Positions 51,901 through 55,525 are shown, counted from the stretch's first letter. The stretch: 64,000 nt of DNA from Siphonodentalium dalli (GCA_032622095.1 CP136067.1:76100705-76164704), one strand, 5' to 3'. Numbers and translations are program-made. The notes: generated from the sequence alone by a model not told the origin.

Positions 51901-54245
51901 TTATATTCACCAAACATAACAGTGTGAACATATTTCTGGAAACTTTCTTTGAAGTTCAAAACATTTCCAAAAGATGCAGCTGAAAGATGCATAACAATCA
52001 TGCCCAGTCACACAGTCCGAAGCAGGGTTCTATTGAAACACAATATTTATGTGCAAACATGGATTATTAAAATGCCTTACTAATTAACTTGGAAAACAAG
52101 CTTTCTTATTCTCAACACAATAGACATTTTTTATAATGCGCATCTACAGATAACTGATATTTGCCCAATAGACATTTTCTGTACAGACCACAGTCCTCAT
52201 CTGATGATCACCAAACTTCATATGGATCTTCATGGTGACCTCTGGATGGGAGCCTCCAATTTTGACCAAAATTTGTTGGTAAAACATGGCCGCCAGCAGA
52301 CCATATCCCTCATTCGATTATCACCAAAGGTCATATATATTTTCGGGGTGACCTCTAGTTTACTTTCCTTCTTTTTCATTCTATTCATTGCTCAGCAAAA
52401 ATTAACTCCTTCCCAAGCTACAGTGTCATTGACACTCTCATTATATAGTTGTGTCCGTATTTGTATATGCCTTTGGTGTGGTTTTACCGCTGAAGTGCAA
52501 TGGCATACACAAATCATTCTAGTCAAACTAGTAATTTAACCCAATTGGTACACATAATTACGTCATCAGCAACCAATCACCTTCACAATATATATGATCA
52601 ATGTCTATTTATTTTTTCTATAAATATGTCAAACATCAACATGTACAGTATTACTGAGAGTAAGACCATCTGTATAGAGCAAGATGGCAATTGTAAATAA
52701 TTGGGATTTTCTGTCCATACACACAAATATCTCAGCAATTAATGAACTGAAGGTTGATACATGTATGTAGATTTGCTACACCGGTCTTTCAAAAGAGGGC
52801 CCAGCACCCGTTCAAACTTTTGTTGGCCAGACACCACAAACAAGCCAAACTTGTGATGGACGCCTGTAAGGGCAGCTCCACGGAGTGCATTCTAGTTTAG
52901 TATGCATCTGTTTTTATCAACTGGGCCACTGACTGGGCATGATTATTCCCACTTATATTTTCAGATAATTCGTTTGACCTTGACCTTATGACATCACCAG
53001 AGTTTGCTTATCATATGACAGAGATGAGAGTTAACATTCCTAAATTGGAAGCTGATGAGGATCGGTGAGTACATGCAAAAGATAAACTAGTATTACCAAC
53101 CAATAATAAAATTTAGCTTACATAATTAATAGTATAACAACTGATGCTATGATCCTCAGGCCTAGATGCTCATTTAGCTACTATTTTTGATATTTTGAAG
53201 TGGAATTAACAATCAGTCAGTAAATCAGTTGAAAACAAGAAGCAATTTTCCATACTTTTATAACGTGGAATGTACTTAAACTCTTTAAATTGTTCTTGTC
53301 TTCAGACCCTCCTTTGGAATTTTTTGAAAAGTGTGTCTTATACGTTCATCATATAAAATTTTAAGATTGGGAGAGAGATCTTTGCTAGGGCCAACTTTGA
53401 CAGCCCTAAAATAGTATAATTAGATAGATGTGGTTAATGGTTTCTGGTTTAACATAGGTTCACTTCTCTATGTTTATATTTCTATTCATTAGTAGCGAAA
53501 ATATGTCATGCAGTTTATCAAAATTTCTGGATCATTTCTAATGTCTAACCTTATATATTCAAATTTGGCTGTAGATTATTATTGACCATAATTTGTTTGC
53601 ATATACTTTTGATTAGATGAGCAACCAAGCTGGTTTGACGAGCATCCCATGTGACTAGATGAGCACCCCTGCAGCTCAAGTAATATGCTTTTCTTCCTTG
53701 AGTTTCTGATTTCCCAACAAAGAGACACCTATGTACACAATTACTAGTGACTATGCCTTTCGTCCAGGTAGATTCTGAATTGAGGATCATTGAAATATCA
53801 CCAGTAGACTATGGTGTTTAGATGAGAACTGTGAGGAATACTATTAATCCAACCATGTGCAAGTTATATTTCTCATTCTGTTTCATGTCCAAAGAGCCCA
53901 AAATGTGCCTGTCTTGAGGTGGGAATGACTACTCATGGGGGGCCTTTTGCTGGTGACAAGTAATTGTTTCTGTGATTTGTAGGGAAACCTCATTATTTTC
54001 ATTAAACTGAATTTGTTCTTTACAGATTTGTTGATGCAATAGGGGATGGAATGAAGATATGTCCTGTATGTAAGGAGTCGTTCCCCCCATCAAAGGATCA
54101 GATCGAATTCGATGAACACATTCTGGCTCATTTTGGAAAGATTTGTCCAATATGTAAAAAGCAGATGGATATGGATACATCAGACAGCGTGTTTGAGGAC
54201 CATGTAAATGCATGTATGACCAGGCAGATTGATGAGGTTTACTGA
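3673..54245 (+). CDS. TAX1BP1: TAX1BP1/CALCOCO-family selective-autophagy receptor (14 coding exons)
   Basis: Joining 14 exons at GT-AG sites gives a phase-consistent frame of 2613 bases (870 residues; human TAX1BP1 is about 790). Domain order: SKICH domain at residues about 14-123 (YIGLFRVGW, DDGEFYQFCYV, RGASTPFQF); an acidic segment with DMLVI at 137-141, where family members carry the LVV non-canonical LC3-interacting motif; a charged, heptad-rich coiled coil at about 145-634; a Tyr/Pro-rich segment at about 650-764; and two UBZ-type zinc fingers, C810-C813-H829-H833 and C838-C841-H857-C861. Family members bridge ubiquitinated cargo (zinc fingers) to ATG8 proteins on autophagosomes (LIR) and dimerise through the coiled coil. 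The tandem fingers favour TAX1BP1 over CALCOCO1 or NDP52. The ATG at 3673 precedes the whole SKICH fold and has an A at -3. Missing microexons cannot be excluded. Confidence 0.9.
3944..5749 (+). other. Intron 1
   Basis: A 1.8-kb intron, phase 1, GTAAGG...TTTGCAG. It holds no recognisable coding sequence. Around 4250-5050 the base composition is less AT-rich, with short open frames on both strands that I do not recognise and regard as non-genic. Confidence 0.75.
5750..5970 (+). CDS. TAX1BP1: Receptor exon 2: end of SKICH, LIR-like motif, start of coiled coil
   Basis: Residues about 91-164. The acceptor is TTTGCAG|CA. Joining to exon 1 restores FP-A-HK in phase 1. It encodes GDDGEFYQFCYV and RGASTPFQF, the most conserved SKICH blocks of the TAX1BP1/NDP52 family, then an acidic linker with DMLVI, then the start of the coiled coil. 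The donor GAG|GTAATT is in phase 0. Confidence 0.93.
5971..7134 (+). other. Intron 2
   Basis: A 1.16-kb phase-0 intron (GTAATT...TTGCAG). Nothing recognisable inside; short open frames near 6100-6340 on both strands overlap each other and match no family I know. Confidence 0.75.
7135..7344 (+). CDS. TAX1BP1: Receptor exon 3: coiled coil
   Basis: Residues 165-234, phase 0 at both ends (TTGCAG|ATG and GAG|GTAAGA). It is rich in Glu, Lys and Leu at heptad spacing, as expected of the central coiled coil used for dimerisation. There is no stop in the frame between the two splice sites. Confidence 0.88.
7405..8420 (+). pseudogene. LINE remnant: RT thumb and C-terminal Cys/His motif (second family)
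   Basis: From 7405 the frame reads HLGVNLQLNFNWD and later HVLPVLEYRSCVWD, SASNSALLTELGWQPL and KLCLMNKV. These are the usual post-RT landmarks of Jockey/CR1-type LINEs, where HLG, P-LEY-S-VWDP and L-WE-L-RR motifs occur. After frame breaks near 7850, the sequence reads ILHCRLRNDCNNLN (near 8218) and CACGFPKVDTKHFLIHCPLY (about 8302-8360), the C-terminal C-x-C-G...H-x4-HC motif typical of these ORFs. Stops and frame changes between blocks show an old, decayed 3' fragment. It is distinct from the LINE at 17266 and lies in sense with the host gene. Confidence 0.8.
8858..9795. mobile_element. Foldback DNA element with ~100-bp terminal inverted repeats
   Basis: About 100 bases at 8858-8957 (starting GTCCAAGTCTTCTCGTACTA) reappear in inverted orientation at 9695-9795 with only a few mismatches. 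Both outer ends are flanked by TA (8856-8857 and 9796-9797), the target duplication of Tc1/mariner-type transposition. The 740-bp interior shows no transposase, so it is non-autonomous. A related short piece (CAAGTCTTCTCG) lies just outside at about 8802. Confidence 0.75.
10818..10838. repeat. CA microsatellite
   Basis: About ten uninterrupted CA units within intron 3. Confidence 0.9.
11136..12243. mobile_element. hAT-like non-autonomous transposon with 8-bp target duplication
   Basis: The ends are TAGTGTTCAAAC (from 11136) and its exact reverse complement GTTTGAACACTA (to 12243). They are flanked by a perfect 8-bp duplication GCGAATAT at 11128-11135 and 12244-12251. Both subterminal regions carry several copies of the palindromic motif GTCGACTAGTCG, possible transposase-binding sites. 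No transposase frame is visible in the 1.1-kb interior. An 8-bp duplication plus short inverted repeats fits the hAT superfamily. Confidence 0.85.
12513..12656 (+). CDS. TAX1BP1: Receptor exon 4: coiled coil
   Basis: Residues 235-282, phase 0 at both ends (TACAG|CAG and AAG|GTAAGA). It encodes a charged helical stretch (ISQLTSTIDTLNIEMKQL) with heptad leucines and isoleucines. Confidence 0.87.
12803..13150 (+). repeat. TAGCTC repeat, 5' part only
   Basis: Begins TTTTAGCTCACCTGAGACG and continues with the GTCCATCC-rich stretch and the blocks 'gggttcatatttggtgtgga' and 'cattcagatttgttca' shared with copies at 24596, 34206, 42300 and 43242. The start can form a hairpin (TAGCTCACC with GGTGGAGCTA). 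It ends by 13150 without the family's 3' terminus. Confidence 0.8.
13709..14090 (+). repeat. TAGCTC repeat, internally deleted
   Basis: Has the 5' hairpin (about 13709-13742), a shortened body, and the family 3' terminus at about 14014-14085 (TCCCAGTCTT...CACAGTCATTGACT). The 2-kb form seen at 24596 has therefore lost most of its middle here. Confidence 0.7.
14150..15040 (+). repeat. Imperfect tandem repeat ('cagccatcttggattt' family)
   Basis: At least four diverged units, each with a 'catcaccaaacttcatatgg' block, a 'cttcggggtgacctctag' block and a 'ggcagccatcttggattt' block. The array ends at 'agtgtcattgacactttcat' near 15010-15040. A related fragment in the same order lies at about 52200-52440, just before exon 13. 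Confidence 0.7.
15965..16153 (+). CDS. TAX1BP1: Receptor exon 5: coiled coil
   Basis: Residues 283-345. Acceptor TTTGTAG|ACT and donor AAG|GTACAG, both phase 0. It is very rich in Lys and Glu (KTEIEELQEKR, SEKKKMEKQK). Confidence 0.87.
16154..16745 (+). other. Intron 5
   Basis: A 592-base phase-0 intron (GTACAG...TATAG). Nothing recognisable; one short TA run near 16561. Confidence 0.75.
16746..16883 (+). CDS. TAX1BP1: Receptor exon 6: coiled coil
   Basis: Residues 346-391. Acceptor TATAG|GAT and donor GAG|GTATAT, both phase 0. Continues the helical frame (QVEMLNERLKNAEDKLQAAD). Confidence 0.87.
17266..17489 (+). pseudogene. LINE N-terminal PHD-like zinc finger, frameshifted
   Basis: ATG 17266 opens 43 codons reading KYPCSTCKKSV, then YLCCDLCNQWIHLSW, then a stop at 17395. 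In another frame the sequence resumes DDEKTWFCHHCI and runs straight into the endonuclease frame. The C-x2-C, C-x2-C, H and C-x2-C pattern is that of a PHD finger fused in front of the endonuclease. The frame change near 17390 breaks the link. Confidence 0.75.
17490..18266 (+). pseudogene. LINE ORF2, 5' part: APE endonuclease, frameshifted at its end
   Basis: Endonuclease landmarks in order: HFNIRSL (Asn), TETWL (catalytic Glu), KGGGVGIY, GCIYRCP and MGDFNININ. The frame breaks at about 18248. Against the copy at 1-2222, eight bases (ACAGAATT) are missing where that copy has two adjacent AGAATT motifs and this one keeps one, consistent with slippage between short direct repeats. No natural start is implied at 17490; the frame is open further upstream. 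Confidence 0.88.
18319..20580 (+). pseudogene. LINE ORF2, 3' part: reverse transcriptase and C-terminal region
   Basis: 753 open codons starting with the endonuclease DHLPIYLL motif. The RT follows: AAGIDELK, YRPVSVLPIFSKILEK, GFRKNHSTILAL, FLDLSKAFDTINH, CGVPQGSILGPLLF, and FADDTNAF with the catalytic Asp pair at about 19717-19728. Then come WFLANKLSLNLDKTNYM, KFLGINIE and a P-LTYCNAIW block. The RT itself looks intact; only the upstream frameshifts disable the ORF. The natural stop is TAG at 20578-20580. Confidence 0.92.
22437..22607 (+). repeat. Hairpin repeat (TATATAAGAGAATGCA family), copy A, with intact TTAA site
   Basis: Contains inverted copies of ATATATAAGAGAATGCA around a short spacer, then 'ggcacaggatctTTAAtgctgcacc' and the ending 'catgaaagggttaa'. 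Related copies lie at 28441-28600 and 28951-29133. This copy shows the uninterrupted form of the site into which the 29130-31853 element inserted in copy C. Confidence 0.8.
22705..22812 (+). CDS. TAX1BP1: Receptor exon 7: coiled coil
   Basis: Residues 392-427. Acceptor TCTCAG|GAA and donor CAG|GTATTT, phase 0. Reads EKETECHELKEKMTFLDQE, a helical stretch that continues the heptads. Confidence 0.85.
22813..23439 (+). other. Intron 7
   Basis: A 627-base phase-0 intron. It contains a hairpin of the GAATGAGGTC family (22858-22943) and a half-hairpin plus body of the same family (to about 23200) in inverted order relative to the array at 62585-63750. Confidence 0.8.
22858..23200. repeat. GAATGAGGTC hairpin repeat, intronic copy
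   Basis: 22858-22943 folds back on itself with about 40-base arms (GAATGAG...CCCCAGAGGGTGAATTTAG and its complement). The following 200 bases match, in reverse orientation, the spacer blocks of the array at the end of the window (such as 'catatcccctaatttgcag' and 'ctcccatagcagttgag'). Confidence 0.85.
23440..23613 (+). CDS. TAX1BP1: Receptor exon 8: coiled coil
   Basis: Residues 428-485. Acceptor TTTATAG|GAG and donor AAG|GTAGTC, phase 0. Encodes NESLKDDIVSLKKHMEKEK and QCSDLQEELAKSK. Confidence 0.88.
24233..27089. mobile_element. Possible pogo/Tigger-like element with nested TAGCTC repeat
   Basis: Left end CAATAAAACCTCTCTAAATCGAAC and right end, read in reverse, CAGTAAAACCTCTTCAAACC form imperfect inverted repeats of the pogo/Tigger style. 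TA precedes the left end but the right flank is TC, so the target duplication is not intact. No transposase is seen. Removing the nested TAGCTC copy leaves about 870 bases. Confidence 0.45.
24596..26581 (+). repeat. TAGCTC repeat, long form (~2 kb)
   Basis: 5' hairpin TAGCTCACC...GGTGGAGCTA with an inner GAGAC/GTCTC pair, then GTCC/CATCC-rich DNA, then five or more diverged internal units containing 'gggattcagatttgtt', 'gggacataact' and 'agtaattcttaaaa' blocks. It ends with 'cagtctggtgag...cacagtcattgactgtcttg', which contains a second small palindrome. No coding capacity is evident. Confidence 0.8.
27831..27975 (+). CDS. TAX1BP1: Receptor exon 9: coiled coil
   Basis: Residues 486-533 plus one base. 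Acceptor TGTCAG|AAA, donor ATGG|GTTAGT in phase 1. Reads EVDLTREIEDLKERIEMC and ends in a basic stretch (NRKLRKKTEK). Confidence 0.85.
27976..28665 (+). other. Intron 9
   Basis: A 690-base phase-1 intron. It contains hairpin-repeat copy B (28441-28600), ending 'catgaaagggttaa' 66 bases before the acceptor. Confidence 0.8.
28441..28600 (+). repeat. Hairpin repeat (TATATAAGAGAATGCA family), copy B
   Basis: Same order of blocks as copy A at 22437 (CGCATATATAAGAGAAT, 'gccagtgcattctctta', 'gcgcagctcccg', 'catgaaagggttaa'), but shortened in the region that carries the TTAA site in copy A. Confidence 0.78.
28666..28892 (+). CDS. TAX1BP1: Receptor exon 10: Ser-rich break and coiled coil
   Basis: Completes residue 534 and runs to 609. 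Acceptor TTTCAG|CT (phase 1), donor GAG|GTATAT (phase 0). A Ser/Asp-rich patch (SPSDSSDS) interrupts the coiled coil, then a strongly charged helix follows (KLYTEEKEQQETLRKHYYEE). Confidence 0.87.
28951..29133 (+). repeat. Hairpin repeat copy C, interrupted at TTAA
   Basis: A near-palindrome: 'gctggtgcagcattaaaggtcctgtgccagtg' at the left is the inverse of 'actggcacaggacctTTAA' at the right followed, after 2.7 kb, by 'tgctgcaccag' at 31854. The break falls exactly at the TTAA. Confidence 0.85.
29130..31853. mobile_element. piggyBac-like element, TTAA-flanked, no transposase seen
   Basis: Ends are TTAA|CCCTTTACCC (29130 on) and GCTAAAGGG|TTAA (to 31853), giving inverted repeats starting CCCTTTA with TTAA target duplication, the piggyBac signature. 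The interior has a tandem duplication (29638-30110, period about 251) and, near the right end, a 46-base repeat of 'gacgctacgcggcagggcgctct' type. Open frames inside are short and match no transposase, so it is non-autonomous or decayed. Confidence 0.82.
29638..30110. repeat. ~251-bp tandem duplication inside the piggyBac-like element
   Basis: Blocks such as 'tttactgttagcaatc', 'gcattcctttaaattttcac' and 'caccaatcactctagttcat' occur twice about 251 bases apart (for example 29770 and 30021), with modest divergence. Confidence 0.88.
32370..32444 (+). CDS. TAX1BP1: Receptor exon 11: end of coiled coil
   Basis: Residues 610-634. Acceptor TTTCCAG|AAC, donor ACG|GTTTGT, phase 0. A short 25-codon exon reading AEKDKEIDELRRRMRSEL. 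The donor is weaker than the others. Confidence 0.8.
32763..33848. mobile_element. Second hAT-like element, 8-bp target duplication
   Basis: Ends TAGAGGTGCCACGATTA (left) and TAATCGTGGCACCCCTA (right) are inverted repeats with one mismatch in 17. They are flanked by a perfect 8-bp duplication ATGTTCAA at 32755-32762 and 33849-33856. Subterminal DNA is rich in ATCGATTA-type palindromes at both ends. A 91-codon frame at 33427-33699 matches no transposase I recognise. Confidence 0.87.
34206..36090 (+). repeat. TAGCTC repeat, long form
   Basis: Starts TTTTTAGCTCACCAGAGACGAAGG, contains two tandem copies of the 'gttcatatttggtgtggatg' module, many 'attcagatttgttca' modules, and ends 'gtctttgcagtctggtgagcgaccccacagtcattgactgtcttgt'. 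About 1.9 kb, the best-preserved long copy together with 24596-26581. Confidence 0.8.
36099..38329. mobile_element. pogo/Tigger-like element with TA target duplication
   Basis: Left end CAGTCAATTTCGCTTTATTGCATA and right end in reverse CAGTCAATTCCAGTTAATTGCATA match at 20 of 24 positions. Each outer end is flanked by TA (36097-36098 and 38330-38331). Short frames inside, including those near 36500 and 37800, match no transposase, so the element is probably non-autonomous. Confidence 0.75.
38525..38915 (+). CDS. TAX1BP1: Receptor exon 12: Tyr/Pro-rich linker
   Basis: Residues 635-764 plus one base. Acceptor TTTGTAG|GAG; donor GGCG|GTGGGT in phase 1, which fits exon 13. It encodes low-complexity sequence rich in Pro and Tyr (AYPKYPFLMYGNPYEKEM, MYPYPLPQNEKP) and then Pro/Glu/Lys (VPPERKKPEPKLE, LTPLPTPLEPEKLP). 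If the donor is not used, the frame ends at TGA 38930-38932, giving a protein without zinc fingers. Confidence 0.82.
39189..41908. mobile_element. Possible element bounded by perfect 16-bp inverted repeats
   Basis: GCAGGAAGGTATGCCG at 39189-39204 and its exact complement CGGCATACCTTCCTGC at 41893-41908. A-rich flanks extend the similarity a little on the outside, so no clear target duplication can be defined. The 'ggggacccaccacc...' block next to the left end (39230) recurs at about 60290. It may be one element carrying the GACCTTGA-rich repeat as a later insertion. Confidence 0.4.
39886..41387. repeat. GACCTTGA-rich repeat, one full and one partial unit
   Basis: Unit 1 runs from 'agactagaaggtgacccgactt' (about 39887) to 'agatcttccaaaatatataat' (40478). 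Unit 2 starts identically at about 40480, diverges and later shares the same end block at 41222-41383. Within units, TGACCTTGA or its complement TCAAGGTCA occurs nine times between 39920 and 40660, often as inverted pairs about 22 bases apart. Unit 2 also has a short tandem duplication of 'gaaatcggcccagcggatac'. No coding function is assigned. Confidence 0.8.
42300..42840 (+). repeat. TAGCTC repeat, 5' half
   Basis: Starts inside the 5' hairpin (CTCCGGTGGAGCTATAGTCATCACTCC), continues with three 'cagatttgtt' modules and ends at an A-run near 42840 after 'gggacataact'. Confidence 0.78.
43242..44290 (+). repeat. TAGCTC repeat, second copy in intron 12
   Basis: Begins AGCTCACCTGAGACGAAG, carries the middle and 3' modules seen at 35200-35990 nearly unchanged (for example 'gacttgggagtctggagcccggtcgg' with an 18-G run at about 44141), and ends just short of the usual 3' palindrome. 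Confidence 0.78.
45060..45290. repeat. Diverged direct duplication
   Basis: Two blocks about 145-160 bases apart share 'aacttcaacccattttaacaatgccacat' / 'aactccaacccatgccaacaatgccatat' and a 'cccgcca' segment. Function unknown. Confidence 0.55.
45958..46697. mobile_element. Inverted-repeat element (~740 bp) with 9-bp target duplication
   Basis: CAGGGTTCGCGC at 45961-45973 region and GCGCGAACCCTG at about 46686-46697 are inverted repeats. GGCCAGACA flanks both sides (45949-45957 and 46698-46706). Inside each end are 'gttgccaattg' and 'ggtgccactttttc' modules in inverted arrangement. The left end carries three extra bases (CAC) before CAGGG. A hAT-like non-autonomous element is the best fit, with the duplication read as 8 or 9 bp. 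Confidence 0.75.
46945..47097 (+). repeat. 5' LTR (153 bp)
   Basis: Starts TGATAGACTTTGGACTTA, ends CCAAACATAACA. TG...CA ends. Identical by eye to 51769-51921. Unusually short for a Gypsy LTR. Confidence 0.95.
47098..47115 (+). promoter_or_regulatory. Candidate primer-binding site
   Basis: TGGCGTCGTCGACAGGA starts immediately after the left LTR. The TGG would pair with the CCA tail of a tRNA. I cannot assign the tRNA. Confidence 0.55.
47225..48463 (+). pseudogene. Gypsy Gag and protease frame
   Basis: 412 codons. The N-terminal two thirds is capsid-like (helical; FNIWAQRWADFAQL, ALQRHIIGQVNVVIERRNF, FDDLLTDLRELTKTC). Two zinc knuckles follow, C-x2-C-x3-H-x5-C (CIRCTKKH...C) and C-x2-C-x4-H-x6-C (CAVCRQKGHWAKSTIC). 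The retropepsin active site is DSGA at 48185-48196. The frame should continue into pol but shifts near 48385-48395, so the last about 25 codons are spurious. Whether the shift is a mutation, a sequencing error or used for recoding cannot be told here; no classical slippery site is evident. Confidence 0.88.
48375..50822 (+). pseudogene. Gypsy Pol: reverse transcriptase, RNase H, integrase zinc domain
   Basis: 815 codons. A spacer with a coding minisatellite is followed by RT (IRVCVDFTKLNKYV, FFASLDCLSGYWQ, TPFGRFMF, APFGIC, catalytic VVDD near 49464-49475), the RNase H catalytic set (HVDAS, ELEMLG, TDHRSL, AADAMS) and the integrase HHCC zinc domain (SHQGIEHTKRRA, RSCSSCAK). The frame closes at 50820-50822 just after the first integrase Asp (SDLF), where bases are missing relative to relatives. 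Confidence 0.9.
48519..48689 (+). repeat. 36-bp coding minisatellite in the protease-RT spacer
   Basis: Four 12-residue units plus a partial fifth, each like DHxxVRCExxxT (for example DHSHVRCEKATK and EHLDMRCEKPGT), starting at 48519 and repeating every 36 bases. The frame is kept throughout. Confidence 0.9.
50795..51346 (+). pseudogene. Gypsy integrase core, frame-shifted segment
   Basis: In a different frame from the upstream pol: YLIITDVKSGWPSVFG, the second catalytic Asp in YTDNGPQYTS, SPHYPQSN and the catalytic Glu in YAEASVKAMKSLLKAS. The correct frame is lost again at about 51105-51120, near a run of A, after which the remaining codons here are spurious. Confidence 0.88.
51103..51657 (+). 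pseudogene. Gypsy integrase C-terminal domain, frame-shifted segment
   Basis: Picks up VCGQGLLQWRNTPRSNG and SPAQIVFGHP, then the C-terminal SH3-like region (VGAKVAIQSHNTKRWDIYGTV, DYLVKLPSGRVWRRNRRFL) and a basic tail. These blocks are typical of K02A2.6-like Gypsy integrases. The natural stop is TGA at 51655-51657. Confidence 0.87.
51712..51768 (+). promoter_or_regulatory. Polypurine tract, duplicated
   Basis: 'acttaatttcggaagggagg' + TGATAG and then 'acttaatctcggaagggaga' + TGATAG, about 38 bases apart. The second copy abuts the 3' LTR and would be the functional tract. The first copy includes the first bases of an LTR-like start, so the tract and LTR edge were duplicated together. Confidence 0.75.
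51769..51921 (+). repeat. 3' LTR (153 bp)
   Basis: Same length and, by eye, same sequence as the 5' LTR at 46945-47097; followed by the GTGTG duplication. Confidence 0.95.
52200..52440 (+). repeat. Fragment of the intron-4 tandem repeat family
   Basis: 'gatcaccaaacttcatatgg', 'ggtgacctctggatgggagc', 'acatggccgccagcag' and 'agtgtcattgacactctcat' occur in the same order as at 14150-15040. Confidence 0.7.
52965..53064 (+). CDS. TAX1BP1: Receptor exon 13: acidic linker before the zinc fingers
   Basis: Completes residue 765 and runs to 797 plus two bases. Acceptor TTTTCAG|AT (phase 1), donor ATCG|GTGAGT (phase 2). Reads NSFDLDLMTSPEFAYHMTEM and IPKLEADED. The phases on both sides match exons 12 and 14. 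Confidence 0.85.
53065..54025 (+). other. Intron 13
   Basis: A 961-base phase-2 intron (GTGAGT...TTTACAG). No recognisable element. Confidence 0.78.
54026..54245 (+). CDS. TAX1BP1: Receptor exon 14: two UBZ-type zinc fingers and stop
   Basis: Residues 798-870. Acceptor TTTACAG|A in phase 2. Finger 1 is CPVCKESFPPSKDQ...FDEHILAHF (C2H2); finger 2 is CPICKKQM...VFEDHVNAC (C2HC). The CP-C-FPP-DQ-F-EH pattern is specific to TAX1BP1-type ubiquitin-binding fingers. Five residues follow before TGA. Finger 2 has Cys as its last ligand and lacks the FPP of finger 1. Confidence 0.95.
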
Positions 54246-54312
54246 AAAACAGACTGTGAAAACAGCCAAATGTACAATTGGGAGACAATATTGCATTGAA
54301 AAGAGAGCACAA

Positions 54313-54318
54313 ATTAAA
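54313..54318 (+). terminator. Candidate poly(A) signal ATTAAA
   Basis: ATTAAA lies 68 bases after the stop. An AATAAA lies much further on at 55920-55925. Either could end the transcript; nothing in the sequence decides between them. Confidence 0.25.
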
Positions 54319-54736
54319 AGTTTATGTCTCATAATCTTTAAAACTAAACAGTTGTGGGTCTATATACCAGCTGCTTTAGAGGCTATATATAAGAAATATG
54401 ATTCTAATTGTTACAAGAAATCAATCCATGTAATCACAGTTATTAGTGGTATTTTGTTTATGGTATTATGAAATCTTTAGTTGAAAATTACAACTGTCAC
54501 AATTTAGGCAAAAACATTAATGTTTGTTTCACTAGCCCTCGGCACATTTTATTTTAACCTGCAAGTTTTCATTGGCATGCATTTACGTAGCTTAACTCAA
54601 CCTTACATTGCTAGAGGCCTGCTCACTGAAAAACAATGGCTTAATCATTACGAGGTTCTCACCAGAAGTGCCTTCACACCACAAGCATATAATGAATAGT
54701 CAATAACAAAACTAGAGCTAAACTAGAATAACTTGA
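54319..54736. other. Probable 3' UTR or downstream flank
   Basis: AT-rich, no recognised gene. Short open frames only. Confidence 0.4.
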
Positions 54737-55525
54737 TTAACCCTTTGAACCCTGGAATATATATGCAAAACACCCTTTCCCTGGGTTGTAAGACAAAATT
54801 GGGATGTTTTAAAATTATATCTAAACCACTTTACTATAGAATCACACACATATAATTGTATTTATCAATTAGGATGCATAATTAGAAAACACTAAAGGTT
54901 TATCGTATAAACAAGTCTATGTCCAGTGGTTTGAGCTTGCTATGTTGTGCCCACCAACAGTTATCCTCAGGTTTCCCTATGCAAAGGAACGGTAGGCCTA
55001 CATTTATTGACGTCATGTGTTTGCGACAATTACATCAGATTATTCAGATGACATTAGCTAGTCGATTTTCTGGCTTTAAATCTAAAATAGGACTATGTAT
55101 TGTATATAAACGAGGATATATTCAGCAGTTTTCCTTACTATGACATGTCTGATAACATTTATCACCAGGTTTCTCTGTACAAAGTAACAGTCGGCTATAT
55201 TTATTGACATCATTCATTTGTGGCAATTACATTAGATGTTTCATATGGCATCAGCTGGTCAGTTTTTCGATTTTTAATTTAAACAAGGGCTACATATCGT
55301 ATGTAAACCACTCCAAGCTATACATTTATTCAGTAGATGGCCTTGCTATGCCATCCTCACTAAATGTTATCACCAGGTTTCCCTATGTAACCCTCCAATC
55401 TATATTTTAACATGCCACATTATCTTATTACATGACGTACGTCAGCTGACCAGTTTTCCGGACAACCGGGTTATAGCCGTTTGTGCATTGGCTGGTTTTC
55501 CGGCTAACCAGGTTCAAAGGGTTAA
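54737..55525. mobile_element. TTAA-flanked piggyBac-like MITE with three internal tandem units
   Basis: Left end TTAA|CCCTTTGAACC and right end GGTTCAAAGGG|TTAA are perfect 11-bp inverted repeats with TTAA on both sides. Inside, 'ttatcctcaggtttccctatg' recurs in diverged form at about 54960, 55159 and 55368, a period near 200-210. No transposase is visible. The CCCTTT start is shared with the 29130-31853 element. Confidence 0.83.

Larger units (their letters stand above)
46945..51921 (+). mobile_element. Ty3/Gypsy LTR retrotransposon, complete structure, pol frame broken
   Basis: Two 153-base LTRs beginning TGATAG and ending ATAACA enclose gag, protease, RT, RNase H and integrase in Gypsy order. 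A perfect 5-bp target duplication GTGTG flanks it (46940-46944 and 51922-51926). The two LTRs appear identical base for base. The primer-binding site begins TGG right after the left LTR, and a purine tract GGAAGGGAGA precedes the right LTR. The layout and the integrase C-terminus resemble the K02A2.6-like group. It lies in sense within intron 12. Confidence 0.95.
38916..52964 (+). other. Intron 12 (14 kb)
   Basis: The largest intron, phase 1. Contents in order: inverted-repeat element (39189-41908) enclosing the GACCTTGA-rich repeat (39886-41387), TAGCTC repeats (42300-42840 and 43242-44290), a divergent pair of ~150-base blocks (45060-45290), an inverted-repeat element (45958-46697), a Ty3/Gypsy element (46945-51921), and a fragment of the 14150 repeat family (52200-52440). 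44300-45060 and 52440-52964 hold nothing I recognise. Further small exons could hide here. Confidence 0.7.
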
